From positions 33,890-97,889 of the forward strand of contig JAFIEK010000012.1 of NCBI GenBank assembly GCA_020832545.1: DNA of 64,000 nucleotides, written 5' to 3'. Origin of the DNA: Pararhodobacter sp. GTDB taxonomy: Bacteria > Pseudomonadota > Alphaproteobacteria > Rhodobacterales > Rhodobacteraceae. Under the pieces are notes generated by a model. That model was given only the letters and a program-made list of their open reading frames with translations, did not search any database and was not told the origin of the DNA. Shown here piece by piece: positions 46,077 through 55,601 of the stretch (within the stretch, counting starts at the first letter, position 1; each line of letters begins with the position of its first letter). The translations under genes were made by a program, and so were the position numbers.

Positions 46077-46155
46077 GGGGGGTGCCGGGCCGATTGCATG
46101 GCGCGCAGAAAGGCGGTAAATCGCCTGCGCCCTTCACCGAACCGGAGCCCTTCCC

Positions 46156-46827
46156 ATGATCCCCGTAAGTTTCCCGGACCGCGCCACCGTTGCCCGCCTG
46201 ACCGCGCGCATGTTGCTGGACATCAAGGCCGTGCATTTCAATGCGCGCGAGCCGTTTACCTTTGCGTCGGGGATGAAGGCGCCCACCTATATCGATTGCC
46301 GCAAGCTGATCAGCTTTCCGCGCATCCGTTCCACGCTGATGGATTTCCTGACCTGCCGGGTGATGGAGGATGCCGGGTTCGAGGCCTTCGACAATATTGC
46401 GGGCGGCGAGACGGCGGGCATTCCGTTTGCCGCGCTGGTGGCCGAGCGGATGGCGCTGCCGATGACTTATGTGCGCAAGAAGCCCAAGGGCTACGGGCGC
46501 AATGCGCGCATCGAGGGCGCGATGTCTGAGGGGCAGCGGGTGCTGTTGGTGGAGGATCTGACGACCGACGGTGGATCGAAGCTCAGCTTTGTCGATGCGA
46601 TCCGTGAGACGGGCGCGAGTTGCGCGCATACGGCGGTGATCTTTTACTATGGCATCTTCCCCGAGACCGAGCCCCGGCTGGCAGAACACGGGGTCAGGTT
46701 GCACCATTTGTGCACCTGGTGGGACGTTCTGGCAGAGGCCCGGCGCGGTGGTGATTTTGATGCGGCTACGCTGGATGCTGTCGAGGGCTTTCTCAAGTCT
46801 CCGCGCGACTGGCACCCGGCCGCCTGA
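46156..46827 (+). CDS. pyrE: orotate phosphoribosyltransferase
   Basis: 223 aa; pyrimidine synthesis, orotate plus PRPP to OMP. PRPP-binding motif [14 protein letters not shown], and substrate segments [16 protein letters not shown] and [15 protein letters not shown]. Start ATG 46156 sits after a GGAGCCC site. Monocistronic in this window. Confidence 0.95.
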   Translation: MIPVSFPDRATVARLTARMLLDIKAVHFNAREPFTFASGMKAPTYIDCRKLISFPRIRSTLMDFLTCRVMEDAGFEAFDNIAGGETAGIPFAALVAERMALPMTYVRKKPKGYGRNARIEGAMSEGQRVLLVEDLTTDGGSKLSFVDAIRETGASCAHTAVIFYYGIFPETEPRLAEHGVRLHHLCTWWDVLAEARRGGDFDAATLDAVEGFLKSPRDWHPAA

Positions 46828-47108
46828 AAATGTAAGACAAATTTCTTTCACCACAAGCAAATGTTCGCGCGCAAGATATAGGGAAGATTTCCCGGCTTGT
46901 CCGCGATATGTTGCGGTTTCGCAGTTATCCCGGAATTATCCACAGGGTTACCCAGATTGCACTGACGGCAATGATTTGGCATAGAGGAATCGGCGCGCGT
47001 GCTGCCATCGGTGACAGCTTGGTGCAGAGCAATGTCACCGCGAATTGTCTTACATTTCCGGCGAAACAGCGCGCGATCTGGCCGGAACATCAGAGGATCG
47101 AAGCGTAA
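46828..47108. promoter_or_regulatory. dnaB upstream region with a DnaA box between 13-bp inverted repeats
   Basis: A perfect DnaA box TTATCCACA is at 46936-46944, with a weaker TTATCCCGG at 46925. AAATGTAAGACAA at 46828-46840 is repeated inverted as TTGTCTTACATTT at 47045-47057, 13 of 13 bases, 204 bases apart, bracketing the boxes. No gene is visible. It could be a DnaA-controlled promoter or a replication-associated site. Confidence 0.55.
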
Positions 47109-48596
47109 ATGACTGAAATCACCGCACTTCGAACCAACACCCCCACCCCGGCCGAGCCGGAAGCCCTGCCGCATAACATCGAAGCTGAACAACAGCTTCT
47201 TGGCGCGATTCTGACCAACAATGATGTGTATGACCGGATCTCTTCGCTGATCAAGGCCGACCATTTCTTTGATCCCGTCCACCGCCGTATCTTTGAGATT
47301 TCCGCGGCACGCATCCAGAAGAACGCTCTCGCCTCGCCGGTCACCCTCAAGGCGTTCATGGAGGATGACAGCGGGCTGAAGGAACTGGGTGGCCCGGCCT
47401 ATCTGGCGCGGCTGGCGGGGGCAGCGATCTCGGCCTATGCGGCGCGCGATTATGCGCAGATGATCTACGATCTGGCGGTGCGCCGGGACCTGATCCAGCT
47501 GGGCCGCGACATTTCTGCGCGTGCCGCCCAGGTGGATGTGGACAGCGAGCCAAAGGAACAGATCACCGACGCCGAACAAAAACTCTACAAGCTGGGCGAA
47601 CAAGGGGTCGCAGAGCGTGGCTTCCAGTCTTTCCTGAAAGCCGTGACCGAGGCCGTGAACATCGCCAATGCCGCCTATCAGCGCGACGGCGGGCTGGCGG
47701 GCATTTCCACCGGGCTGGCCGATCTGGACAAGAAGTTGGGCGGGTTGCACCCCTCCGACCTGATCATCCTCGCCGGGCGCCCCTCGATGGGGAAAACCTC
47801 GCTGGCGACCAATATCGCCTTCAACATCGCCAAGGCCCACAAGCGCGGCATGCGCCCGGATGGCGTCGAGGGCACGGTGAACGGCGGCGTGGTGGGGTTC
47901 TATTCGCTGGAGATGTCGGCCGAGCAGCTGGCGGCGCGGATCCTGTCAGAATCGTCAGAAGTGCCCTCGGAACAGATCCGGCGCGGCGACATGACCGAGC
48001 AGGAATTCCGCCGCTTTGTCGAGGCCGCCAAATCGCTTGAGGCCTGCCCGCTTTATATCGACGACACGCCTGCCCTGCCGATCAGCCAGGTCGCGGCGCG
48101 CGCACGCAGGCTCAAGCGCACACATGGGCTGGATGTGTTGATGGTGGACTATCTGCAACTGCTCAAGGGCTCCAGCAAGGAAAGCCGTGTGCAGGAGGTC
48201 AGCGAGATCACTCAGGGGCTGAAGGCCATCGCCAAAGAGCTCAACATCCCGGTAATCGCGCTTTCGCAGCTGTCGCGTCAGGTTGAGAACCGCGATGATA
48301 AGCGCCCGCAGCTCAGCGACCTGCGCGAATCAGGTTCGATCGAGCAAGACGCGGATGTGGTGATGTTTGTTTATCGCGATGAATACTACCGCGAGCGCGA
48401 AAAGCCGGGCGATCATGATCTGGAGGCCATGGCGAAGTGGCAGGACATCATGGAAAAGGTCCATGGCAAGGCTGAGGTGATCATCGGCAAGCAGCGTCAC
48501 GGGCCCATCGGTTCGGTTGAACTGAGCTTTGAGGGCCGCTTCACCCGCTTCAGCAATCTGGTGCAGGCCTGGCAACAGGGCAGCGACGCGCGCTGA
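47109..48596 (+). CDS. dnaB: replicative DNA helicase DnaB
   Basis: 495 aa, hexameric 5'-3' helicase. N-terminal scaffold (PHNIEAEQQLLGAILTNNDV), linker, then RecA-like core with Walker A GRPSMGKTS, Walker B LDVLMVDYLQLL, and the sensor segments IALSQLSRQVENR and SGSIEQDADVV; arginine finger region KQRHGPIG. Start ATG 47109 directly follows GCGTAA. It is expressed from the DnaA-box region upstream. Confidence 0.96.
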   Translation: MTEITALRTNTPTPAEPEALPHNIEAEQQLLGAILTNNDVYDRISSLIKADHFFDPVHRRIFEISAARIQKNALASPVTLKAFMEDDSGLKELGGPAYLARLAGAAISAYAARDYAQMIYDLAVRRDLIQLGRDISARAAQVDVDSEPKEQITDAEQKLYKLGEQGVAERGFQSFLKAVTEAVNIANAAYQRDGGLAGISTGLADLDKKLGGLHPSDLIILAGRPSMGKTSLATNIAFNIAKAHKRGMRPDGVEGTVNGGVVGFYSLEMSAEQLAARILSESSEVPSEQIRRGDMTEQEFRRFVEAAKSLEACPLYIDDTPALPISQVAARARRLKRTHGLDVLMVDYLQLLKGSSKESRVQEVSEITQGLKAIAKELNIPVIALSQLSRQVENRDDKRPQLSDLRESGSIEQDADVVMFVYRDEYYREREKPGDHDLEAMAKWQDIMEKVHGKAEVIIGKQRHGPIGSVELSFEGRFTRFSNLVQAWQQGSDAR

Positions 48597-48607
48597 TCCT
48601 ATCCCTT

Positions 48608-48661
48608 CATCTACTCGCAAATATCCCGGGGGTGAGGCCGCAGGCCGGGGGGCTGCCCCCC
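48608..48661 (-). repeat. modular intergenic repeat, copy g
   Basis: Minus strand: GGGGGGC-A-GCCCCCC, second stem GGCCTGCGGCC, CCCCCGGG, then a diverged tail ATATTTGCGAGTAGATG. It is between the convergent dnaB and SDR gene ends, where it can serve as a bidirectional terminator. Confidence 0.65.
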
Positions 48662-48669
48662 CTGACCGT

Positions 48670-49425
48670 TCATCGCATGCGCAGCGCCCCGTCAATGCGC
48701 ACGCATTCGGCGTTCAGATAGGCGCTTTCCACCATGAACCGCGCAAGGCGCGCGTATTCCTCGGGCCGGCCCAGGCGTTTGGGAAAGGTCACATCGGCGG
48801 CCAACTGTTCGCGCGCTTCTTCCGGCAATCCCTCCAGCATCGGGGTCAGAAACAGCCCCGGCGCAATGGTGTTGATGCGGATGCCCACCTGCGCCAGATC
48901 GCGCGCAATCGGCAGCGCCATGCCGACAACCCCGGCTTTCGAGGCCGTATAGGCCGCCTGCCCCTTTTGCCCGTCAAAGGCTGCAATGGAGGCGGTGTTA
49001 ATGATCGCGCCGCGCTCACCCTCGGCGTTAGTGTCGTTCTGCGCCATCGCCTCGGACACCAGCCGGATACAGTTGAAACTGCCCACAAGGTTCACGTCAA
49101 TCGTACGGCGAAAGGCATCAAGCGGGTGGGCGCCGTCACGGCCCAGTGTCTTGATCGCATAGGCGATACCCGCGCAGTTGACCAGCGCATTGACCTTGCC
49201 CATCCGCTCCAGCGCAATGGCCAGCCCGGCTGCGACCGAGGCCTCATCGGTCACATCGACCTGCGCGAAATCGGCGCCCAGTTCCCCGGCCAGCGCCTGC
49301 CCCAGCTTTGCGTCGCGGTCAAAAATGGTGACCATCGCGCCCGCCTCGGTAAAGGCGCGCGCGGTCGCGGCCCCCAGCCCTGAGGCCCCTCCGGTGATGA
49401 TTGCAGCGGTTTCTTTCATGTCCAT
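48670..49425 (-). CDS. short-chain dehydrogenase, 3-hydroxyacyl-CoA dehydrogenase type 2-like
   Basis: 251 aa Rossmann enzyme. NAD motif TGGASGLGAATARAF, NCAG in VNALVNCAGIAY, catalytic Ser in INTASIAAFDGQKG and Tyr-Lys in AYTASKAGVVG. The FDGQKGQAAYTASKAG block and VTFPKRLGRPEEYA ending resemble HSD10-type 3-hydroxyacyl-CoA dehydrogenases of fatty/branched-acid oxidation. Start ATG 49425 (MDMKET) follows GAGGGGGAGAG. Confidence 0.85.
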   Translation of the reverse strand: MDMKETAAIITGGASGLGAATARAFTEAGAMVTIFDRDAKLGQALAGELGADFAQVDVTDEASVAAGLAIALERMGKVNALVNCAGIAYAIKTLGRDGAHPLDAFRRTIDVNLVGSFNCIRLVSEAMAQNDTNAEGERGAIINTASIAAFDGQKGQAAYTASKAGVVGMALPIARDLAQVGIRINTIAPGLFLTPMLEGLPEEAREQLAADVTFPKRLGRPEEYARLARFMVESAYLNAECVRIDGALRMR

Positions 49426-49540
49426 GGCTCTCTCCCCCTCATGCGCTTGAATTGAACAGCTGTTCATTCCTGACCCGGAAGCGCCAGCCTGTCCACATGC
49501 TTTTCAATATGACGCGGAGGGAAACACGGAGGAAAGGGGC

Positions 49541-49614
49541 TGGAGCGGGTAGCGGGAATCGAACCCGCACCATCAGCTTGGAAGGCTGAGGCGCTACCAT
49601 TACACCATACCCGC
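49541..49614 (-). tRNA. tRNA-Gly (anticodon TCC), CCA encoded
   Basis: Read on the minus strand from 49614: acceptor GCGGGTA pairs with TACCCGC; anticodon loop CTTCCAA gives TCC; T arm GCGGGTTCGATTCCCGC. Discriminator T is followed by a genomic CCA. 74 bases with CCA. Confidence 0.95.
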
Positions 49615-49769
49615 CCAGTGCGCATGAGATAACGATTCTCCGTGCCGGGAGCAAGAGTGGATGACAGATTGAATGGCTTCGACCGATCGCAACAATGCGG
49701 CGCGCAACTTTGACATACCCCAGTCCCGGCGCAAGAATCCCTGCGCCGGGCCGGATATGCGCTCTGTGG

Positions 49770-50270
49770 TTATTGCGGGCGGCGGGTGAGCGTCAGATCG
49801 AACCGCACCCTGCACCCACGCAATCCGTTGAAATGCCGGATCTGACCGACAAGCCGGATTCTGTTCGTGCGTTCGTTGATGTTTTGCGGCTGGTGCTGTT
49901 GTAGGCGCAGCATCGGATGGGGGTCATACACCCAGCCACCGGACCAGATGGCAACGCCATCCACTTCACGAAACTGGTTTGCAAAGCGGCCCCCACGCGT
50001 GCGGTAGTTGTCGGCACCATTGTGGAACAGCAAGGTCAAGCGCGTAAAATCGCTGTTGCCGGGCAGATCCGACGGGCGGTAGCGGGCCCGGACCGGTTCA
50101 CTGAAGCCAGTTGGCCAGCCATTGTTCTCACAATTCTGGAAATCGGATACAAAACCGCCGCCGCGCCATTCGGTCGAGGCCTCTGCCCCGCCTGCCAGCA
50201 TCATTCCCGCCGCCAGAACCAACCCCGCGCCAATGCGCCGCGACCCTTCCATAACACTCGCAATCTTCAT
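49770..50270 (-). CDS. secreted hypothetical protein
   Basis: 166 aa. Signal peptide (RRIGAGLVLAAGMMLAGGAEA, cleavage before STEW), then a beta-rich domain with two cysteines (DFQNCENNG and LRGCRVRF) that may form a disulfide, and GGWVYDPHPMLRLQQHQ. GAGGAAGGTTTG precedes ATG 50270. No family recognised. Its upstream region is AT-rich with a small GTGCA/TGCAC hairpin at 50351-50364. Confidence 0.65.
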   Translation of the reverse strand: MKIASVMEGSRRIGAGLVLAAGMMLAGGAEASTEWRGGGFVSDFQNCENNGWPTGFSEPVRARYRPSDLPGNSDFTRLTLLFHNGADNYRTRGGRFANQFREVDGVAIWSGGWVYDPHPMLRLQQHQPQNINERTNRIRLVGQIRHFNGLRGCRVRFDLTLTRRPQ

Positions 50271-50458
50271 CAAACCTTCCTCATTGTGGATATCAAGAGA
50301 TCAAAGATTTCCATGAAAATTTCATTTGGCAACGAAAAAAACGATCTATTGTGCATTTTTGCACTTGAAGGTCGCCCCCCCTGTCTGAAACGCGTGCCGA
50401 GGCAGACCCCCAAATGCACCAAGCTGGGCCGCAACCAGGCGTCAATGTGCCCCTGCGC

Positions 50459-51271
50459 TCAGCCCGCCTGCGCGCCCCAGGGCTGGTCCGGGTCCGGCAG
50501 GGGAATGGCGCCCAGCAGTTCGCGCGTATAGGCGGCCTCGGGCGCGGCAAAGAGCGCATCACTGGCACGGTGTTCAACGATCCGGCCCTGATACAGCACC
50601 ATGACCGTGCCACAGAGCCGCCGGATCACGCTCAGATCATGGCTGATGAAGGCCAGCGTCAGGCCCAGATCGGCCACCAGATCGGCCAGCAGTTTCAGCA
50701 CCTGCGCCTGACTGGATACATCAAGGCCAGAGACAATCTCATCGGCCAGAATGAATTCCGGTTCCATGGCAATGGCGCGGGCGATCCCCACGCGCTGGCG
50801 CTGGCCACCCGACAGCTCATGCGGGTAGCGGGTGCGGAAACTGCGCGGCAGCCCCACATGGTCAAGCGCCTGATCGACGCGCACCGAAATCCGGTCAAAC
50901 CCGTGCAGCTTCAGCGGTGCGGCGATGATGCTGCCGACCGTCCGGCGCGGGTTGAGCGAGGACATCGGGTCCTGAAAGATCATCTGAAAGCGGCGACGCA
51001 GCGGGCGCAGCGCGTCCTCATTCAGATGGGTAATGTCCTGCCCGTCGAACAGGACCTGCCCGCGCGAGGGCTCCAGCAGCCGCACCAGAACCCGGCCCAA
51101 AGTCGACTTGCCTGAGCCCGAGCCACCGACAATCCCCAGCACCTCGCCGCGTTTTATACTGAAAGACAGCCCGTGCAGAATGTCGATGCGCGGCGCGGAC
51201 CCAAAGAGCGGCTTGTTGACCATATCGGCCAGCGACAGGTGCATATCAGTGACGGTGTAGAGGTCAGTCAT
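50459..51271 (-). CDS. peptide-type ABC importer ATPase (DppF/OppF-like)
   Basis: 270 aa. Walker A GGSGSGKST, signature HELSGGQRQRVGIARA, Walker B FILADEIVSGLDV and the conserved MIFQDPMSSLNPRRTVGSII. Walker B has Glu-Ile-Val in place of the usual Glu-Pro-Thr/Val. Start ATG 51271 follows GGAGG and overlaps the DppD-like gene. Last gene of the five-gene importer operon. Confidence 0.9.
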   Translation of the reverse strand: MTDLYTVTDMHLSLADMVNKPLFGSAPRIDILHGLSFSIKRGEVLGIVGGSGSGKSTLGRVLVRLLEPSRGQVLFDGQDITHLNEDALRPLRRRFQMIFQDPMSSLNPRRTVGSIIAAPLKLHGFDRISVRVDQALDHVGLPRSFRTRYPHELSGGQRQRVGIARAIAMEPEFILADEIVSGLDVSSQAQVLKLLADLVADLGLTLAFISHDLSVIRRLCGTVMVLYQGRIVEHRASDALFAAPEAAYTRELLGAIPLPDPDQPWGAQAG

Positions 51272-52151
51272 GACGCCAGCCTCCATTTCGCCAACTCGCA
51301 TCTGCCTGTGCAACTTCGGCTTGCACTGCGGTGATGACGGCCTCGGGAACCGGGTTCAACCCGGCCATGGGATCGGTGTATTTCGGTGTCGCGGCCAGCA
51401 GAGCGCGTGAATAGGCGTGCGCCGGCTGGCGGAAGAAATCGCGCACCGGGCTTTGCTCCACCACCAGCCCGCCATAGAGCACCGCCAGCGAGCCGCAGAC
51501 CTTGGACACCACACCCAGATCATGGGTGACAAACAACAGCGCCGTGCCGTGGCGGGCCTGCATTCGGGCGATCAGGTGCAGGATCTGTTTTTGCACCGTC
51601 ACATCCAGCGCCGTGGTGGGTTCATCGGCAACGATCAGCTTGGGCTCGGCGGCGAAGGCCGAGGCAATCAGCACACGCTGGCGCATGCCTCCTGACAATT
51701 CATGCGGATAGCTGCGCATCACGCGGGCTGGGTCAGGGATATGCACCTCGGCCAGCAGCTCCAGCGCGCGGGCCTGCGCATCCGCGCGCTTCCAGCCCAG
51801 AATATCCACCAGCCGGTCGGTGACCTGCGGCCCCACCCGGCGTGAGGGGTTGAGCGCGGTCAGCGGGTCTTGCGGGATCAGCGCGGCGGTCGCACCGATC
51901 TTGCGGCGGCGTTCCGATGGTCGCAATTTCAGCAGATCCACCTCATCCAGCCAGATCTCGCCCTCGACCACCTCGACCGAGCGCGGCAGTATACCCAACA
52001 CCGCCTTGCCGATCATCGACTTTCCCGCGCCGGATTCGCCCACCAGCCCGCGCACCTCCCCGGCCTCGACATCCAATGAGACCGAACGCAGCAGGCGCGG
52101 CCCGCCCTTGAGCACCAGCGACAGGTTGCGGATCGACAGAAACGCACTCAT
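51264..52151 (-). CDS. peptide-type ABC importer ATPase (DppD/OppD-like)
   Basis: 295 aa. Walker A GESGAGKSM (Met where Ser/Thr is usual after GKS is tolerated), signature HELSGGMRQRVLIASA, Walker B LIVADEPTTALDVT, switch His VTHDLGVV. The C-terminal tail is of the Opp/Dpp type (PVRDFFRQPAHAYSRALLAATPK). Overlaps both neighbours by 4-8 bases. Confidence 0.9.
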   Translation of the reverse strand: MSAFLSIRNLSLVLKGGPRLLRSVSLDVEAGEVRGLVGESGAGKSMIGKAVLGILPRSVEVVEGEIWLDEVDLLKLRPSERRRKIGATAALIPQDPLTALNPSRRVGPQVTDRLVDILGWKRADAQARALELLAEVHIPDPARVMRSYPHELSGGMRQRVLIASAFAAEPKLIVADEPTTALDVTVQKQILHLIARMQARHGTALLFVTHDLGVVSKVCGSLAVLYGGLVVEQSPVRDFFRQPAHAYSRALLAATPKYTDPMAGLNPVPEAVITAVQAEVAQADASWRNGGWRHD

Positions 52152-53026
52152 CGCAGCACCGGATCGAAGCGGTCTTTCAGACCTTCGCCCAACTGGCTGA
52201 AGCTGAGAACCGTCAGAAACAGCGTGGCCAGCGGAAACACAAGCACCCACCACGCCTGATGGACCGAGGTCCGCCCCTCGGCGATCATGCCGCCCCAAGT
52301 GGGAAAGTCGGTGGATATGGACAGGTTCACAAAACTCAGGATCGCCTCGACAATCACCGCAATCCCCATTTCAAGCGTCAGCAGCACCACGATGGTGGGC
52401 AGAACATTTGGCAGGATCTCGGTCAGCATGGTGCCAAGGCGTTTCTGCCCGGCCACCTGGGCTGAGGCCACATAGTCCATCGCGCCCTGTGCCATCGCCT
52501 CGGCGCGCACCACACGGGCAAAGCGCGTCCAGTCAATGACGATGATCGCCACGATAACCGACACCAGCCCCGGCCCCATTACGGCAATCAGGAGGATCGC
52601 AAACAGAACTGGTGGAAAGGCCATCCAGATATCGACAAGCCGCGAGATCACCAGATCGGCCCAGCCCCGGAAATACCCGGCAATCAGCCCCAGCGTGGCC
52701 CCGATCAGCGCCGTCGCCGTGCCCGCAATCAATGCCACCACCAGCGCGATGCGCGCGCCATACATGATCCGGCTGAGCACATCACGCCCCAGACTGTCGG
52801 TGCCCAGCCAATAGCCCGGCTCGGCCCCCGCCATCCAGAACGGCGGCAGACGCGAGGTGAACAGATCCTGCTCCAGCGGGTTATGCGGGGCCAGCCACGG
52901 CGCAAAGGTCGCGGCCACCACCAGCACCACCAACCACCCACCGGACAGCCACAGCCGCAAGCCAAGGCGGCGTTTTACCATTGCGCGGGCATCAAGCATG
53001 GCGAAGCCGGGGGTTGAGGACGGCAT
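52148..53026 (-). CDS. peptide-type ABC importer permease (DppC-like)
   Basis: 292 aa, one N-terminal helix (WLVVLVVAATFAPWLAP) and five more in the BPD_transp_1 domain. DppC marks: EPGYWLGTDSLGRDVLSRIMYG and the EAA loop VRAEAMAQGAMDYVASAQVAGQ (shown in part). ATG 53026 overlaps dppB-like by 35 bases; ATG 52999 (MLDARAMVKRR) is an equally good start. Confidence 0.9.
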   Translation of the reverse strand: MPSSTPGFAMLDARAMVKRRLGLRLWLSGGWLVVLVVAATFAPWLAPHNPLEQDLFTSRLPPFWMAGAEPGYWLGTDSLGRDVLSRIMYGARIALVVALIAGTATALIGATLGLIAGYFRGWADLVISRLVDIWMAFPPVLFAILLIAVMGPGLVSVIVAIIVIDWTRFARVVRAEAMAQGAMDYVASAQVAGQKRLGTMLTEILPNVLPTIVVLLTLEMGIAVIVEAILSFVNLSISTDFPTWGGMIAEGRTSVHQAWWVLVFPLATLFLTVLSFSQLGEGLKDRFDPVLR

Positions 53027-53999
53027 AAAGCATGTCCACGAACAGGTTCACCACCGTGAACAGCACCGCAAACAGGATCACGATGCCCTGTATCAGCGGC
53101 AGATCACGATTGATCACCGCGTCAATCGCCATGTTGCCCAACCCCTCATAGGAAAACAGACGCTCGATGATCACGGTGCCACCGATCAGAAAGGTGAACT
53201 GCACGCCGACCAGCGTGAGTGTGGGCAGAACGGCGTTGGGCAGGGCCTCGCGGATGATGACATGGTTCTCGCCATAGCCCTTGGTGCGCGAGAGGGTCAC
53301 ATAGTCCAGATGCATGGTTTCCTTGAGGCTTTGCTTCAGAAGCTGGCTGATGATCGCGGCCAGCGGAATGGCCAGCGCCAAGGCGGGCATGAACATATGG
53401 CTGACCAGATCGCGCCACAGGTCAAAGCGCAGCCGGACCACGCTTTCAAAGAGAAAGAAATTGGTCGTGAACTCGGATGTCAGCTGCGGTGAGATCCGGC
53501 CCGAGATATGAAACACCGGCCACAGCACGCCAAACAGCAGGATCAACACCAGCCCCCACAGGAAATCCGGCACCGACAGCGCCATGCCACTGGTGACATC
53601 GATCGCCCCCTCCGTGCGTGTGCCGCGCAGCCGGGTGCCGGTCAGCGCCAGGAAACCGCCGATCACCACGGCAATCACCAGTGCCATGATCGACAGCTCC
53701 AGCGTGGCGGGAAGTCGGTTCAGCACCAGCCGCAGCACCGGCTGGCGTGACTGGATAGAGGTGCCGAAATCGCCCTGCACCACCCCCCAGAGCCAGATGA
53801 AATACTGCTCCATGATCGAGCGATCGAACCCGTAGAGCGCGCGCAGCCGGTCGATATCGGCCTCGGTCGCGCCGGGCGGCAGCATCATGGCAATCGGGTT
53901 GCCGGGCACCACGCGGATGGTGACGAACACAATCACCGAGACGCCCAGAAGCGTCACCAGCGTGGTGGCAAGCCGTGAAAGTAATCTGCGAAGGATCAT
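52992..53999 (-). CDS. peptide-type ABC importer permease (DppB-like)
   Basis: 335 aa. N-terminal helix LATTLVTLLGVSVIVFVTIRV with VVPGNPIAMM, then six-helix permease domain and the EAA-type segment TLSRTKGYGENHVIIREALP. Ends with MLYAVLNPRLRHA, the conserved DppB C-terminus (D-x-x-Y-x-x-x-x-P-R-x-R). Confidence 0.9.
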   Translation of the reverse strand: MILRRLLSRLATTLVTLLGVSVIVFVTIRVVPGNPIAMMLPPGATEADIDRLRALYGFDRSIMEQYFIWLWGVVQGDFGTSIQSRQPVLRLVLNRLPATLELSIMALVIAVVIGGFLALTGTRLRGTRTEGAIDVTSGMALSVPDFLWGLVLILLFGVLWPVFHISGRISPQLTSEFTTNFFLFESVVRLRFDLWRDLVSHMFMPALALAIPLAAIISQLLKQSLKETMHLDYVTLSRTKGYGENHVIIREALPNAVLPTLTLVGVQFTFLIGGTVIIERLFSYEGLGNMAIDAVINRDLPLIQGIVILFAVLFTVVNLFVDMLYAVLNPRLRHA

Positions 54000-54011
54000 G
54001 AAAACAGGTCC

Positions 54012-54040
54012 GCCCCGGCGATGGCCTGCACCGCCGGGGC
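54012..54040 (-). terminator. hairpin between binding-protein and permease genes of the ABC importer
   Basis: GCCCCGGCG and CGCCGGGGC form a 9-bp stem with an 11-base loop and no T run. Its position matches that of the hairpin in the TRAP operon (25955), so partial attenuation after the binding-protein gene is likely. Confidence 0.55.
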
Positions 54041-54048
54041 AAGGCGCC

Positions 54049-55572
54049 TCAGGCGCGGGTGATCAGATGTGGCAACAGCGCGCCCGAGGCATGCTGCTGA
54101 ACGCGCACGCGGTCCGAATGCACAACCGGCTGCACATACTGCAGGATCGGCAGCACATATGCGTTGTCGGCGATATGGCGGCTGACGGCCTTCCAGCCCT
54201 CAATGCGCGCGTCCTCATCGGCTTCACCCCAGAGCGGGCCGATCATCTCGTTGAGATCATCGCTGTTCCAGGCCGAATGCGGGCTGGGGCCGAACATGGC
54301 AAATCCGGTCGAGGTGGTCGGATCACCGACCGAGTTGCCCCAGTTGTAAAACGCCGCCGGTGCCAGCTCGCCCGCCGCGCGCAGCTCGAAATGGCGCGCA
54401 ACCTCATAAACCTCGATCTCGGCCTCGATGCCCACCCGGCGCCACATGCCGACAATCGCCTGGATCATCTCATAATCCTTGGGCTTGTAGCCGCGCGTGG
54501 TCTGGATGGTAAAGCGCGCCGGATTGTCGGTGGAATAGCCGGACTCCGCCAGCAACTCGCGCGCCAGATCGGGGTTGAACTCCACTTCAATCGACGGGTC
54601 GAATGCCAGGTATTCCGGCGTCTCCAGCGTGTGCAGCGGCACGCCGTAGCCTGACAGCAGTCGGTCGATGATCAACTGCTTGTCCACCGCATGCACAGCG
54701 GCCTTGCGCACATTCTCATCTGCCATCGCATCGCGGTTGGTAAAAAAGATCATCGCGATATCGGAAATCGGCGCGTCGGTTCCGGCAAGGCCCGACCGGG
54801 CGCGCAGACGGTCATATTCCTCATAGGGCACTTCAAGGGTGACATGGCTGTTGCCTGATTCCACCTCGGCCACCCGGCTGGAGGCATCGGTGACAAAGCG
54901 GATGGTCACCGTTTCAAACTCGGGCGCATCGCCCCAGTAATCCGGGTTGGCTTTCAGCCGCACAAAGGCGTTGCGCTCATATTGTTCGACCATGTAGGGG
55001 CCGGTGCCGATCGGCGCGGCTTCAAAGCCCTCAGCGCCCACACGCTCGTAATAGTCCTTGGGCAGCACATAGCCGGTGAGGAAATACATCCATTTAAAGA
55101 TCGTCGGGTCAAACTGCACGACATCGGCAATCACCCGGTTACCCTCGACCCGGTGATTGGCCAGGGTGCCCCAGACAAACTGCATGGGGCTGCCGGTTTC
55201 CTCGCGCGAGACGCGCTCAAGCGACCAACGCACATCCTCGGCGGTAAAGTCCGAGCCGTCATGCCATTTGACACCCTCGCGCACATCCATCCAGACCTGC
55301 GTGTTGTCCTCGTTCCAGCCCCAGTCCGTCAGCAGGCCGGGCGCGGGTGAGAGGTCAGGTTGTTGCAGGATGTATTGATCAAACACCGCCTGATAGAGGC
55401 CCTGAATGGTGGGGTTCACAGCCGAAGGGCCGGTGGTGGGGTCCCAGCTGGGCAGGTTGACGTTATAGGCGATGACCAGATCGTCGATGGCTTGCGCCAG
55501 CACCGGCTTGGCAAAGGTCAGCGCGACCGAGGCCGCGGACATTTGCAAAAGGCTTCTGCGTGACAGTTTCAT
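54049..55572 (-). CDS. peptide/nickel-type ABC substrate-binding protein (SBP family 5)
   Basis: 507 aa periplasmic protein. Signal MKLSRRSLLQMSAASVALTF with a twin-arginine-like RRSLL. Family-5 motifs: SWDPTTGPSAVNPTIQGLY, REGVKWHDGSDFTAEDVRWS and GTGPYMVEQYE. First gene of the importer operon and 29 bases downstream of a CrtI-like gene, suggesting a shared catabolic locus. Ligand could be an oligopeptide, an opine or another amphipathic compound. Confidence 0.9.
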   Translation of the reverse strand: MKLSRRSLLQMSAASVALTFAKPVLAQAIDDLVIAYNVNLPSWDPTTGPSAVNPTIQGLYQAVFDQYILQQPDLSPAPGLLTDWGWNEDNTQVWMDVREGVKWHDGSDFTAEDVRWSLERVSREETGSPMQFVWGTLANHRVEGNRVIADVVQFDPTIFKWMYFLTGYVLPKDYYERVGAEGFEAAPIGTGPYMVEQYERNAFVRLKANPDYWGDAPEFETVTIRFVTDASSRVAEVESGNSHVTLEVPYEEYDRLRARSGLAGTDAPISDIAMIFFTNRDAMADENVRKAAVHAVDKQLIIDRLLSGYGVPLHTLETPEYLAFDPSIEVEFNPDLARELLAESGYSTDNPARFTIQTTRGYKPKDYEMIQAIVGMWRRVGIEAEIEVYEVARHFELRAAGELAPAAFYNWGNSVGDPTTSTGFAMFGPSPHSAWNSDDLNEMIGPLWGEADEDARIEGWKAVSRHIADNAYVLPILQYVQPVVHSDRVRVQQHASGALLPHLITRA

Positions 55573-55601
55573 GAGTAGTCTCCCGGTTGGTTAATTGTTA
55601 C

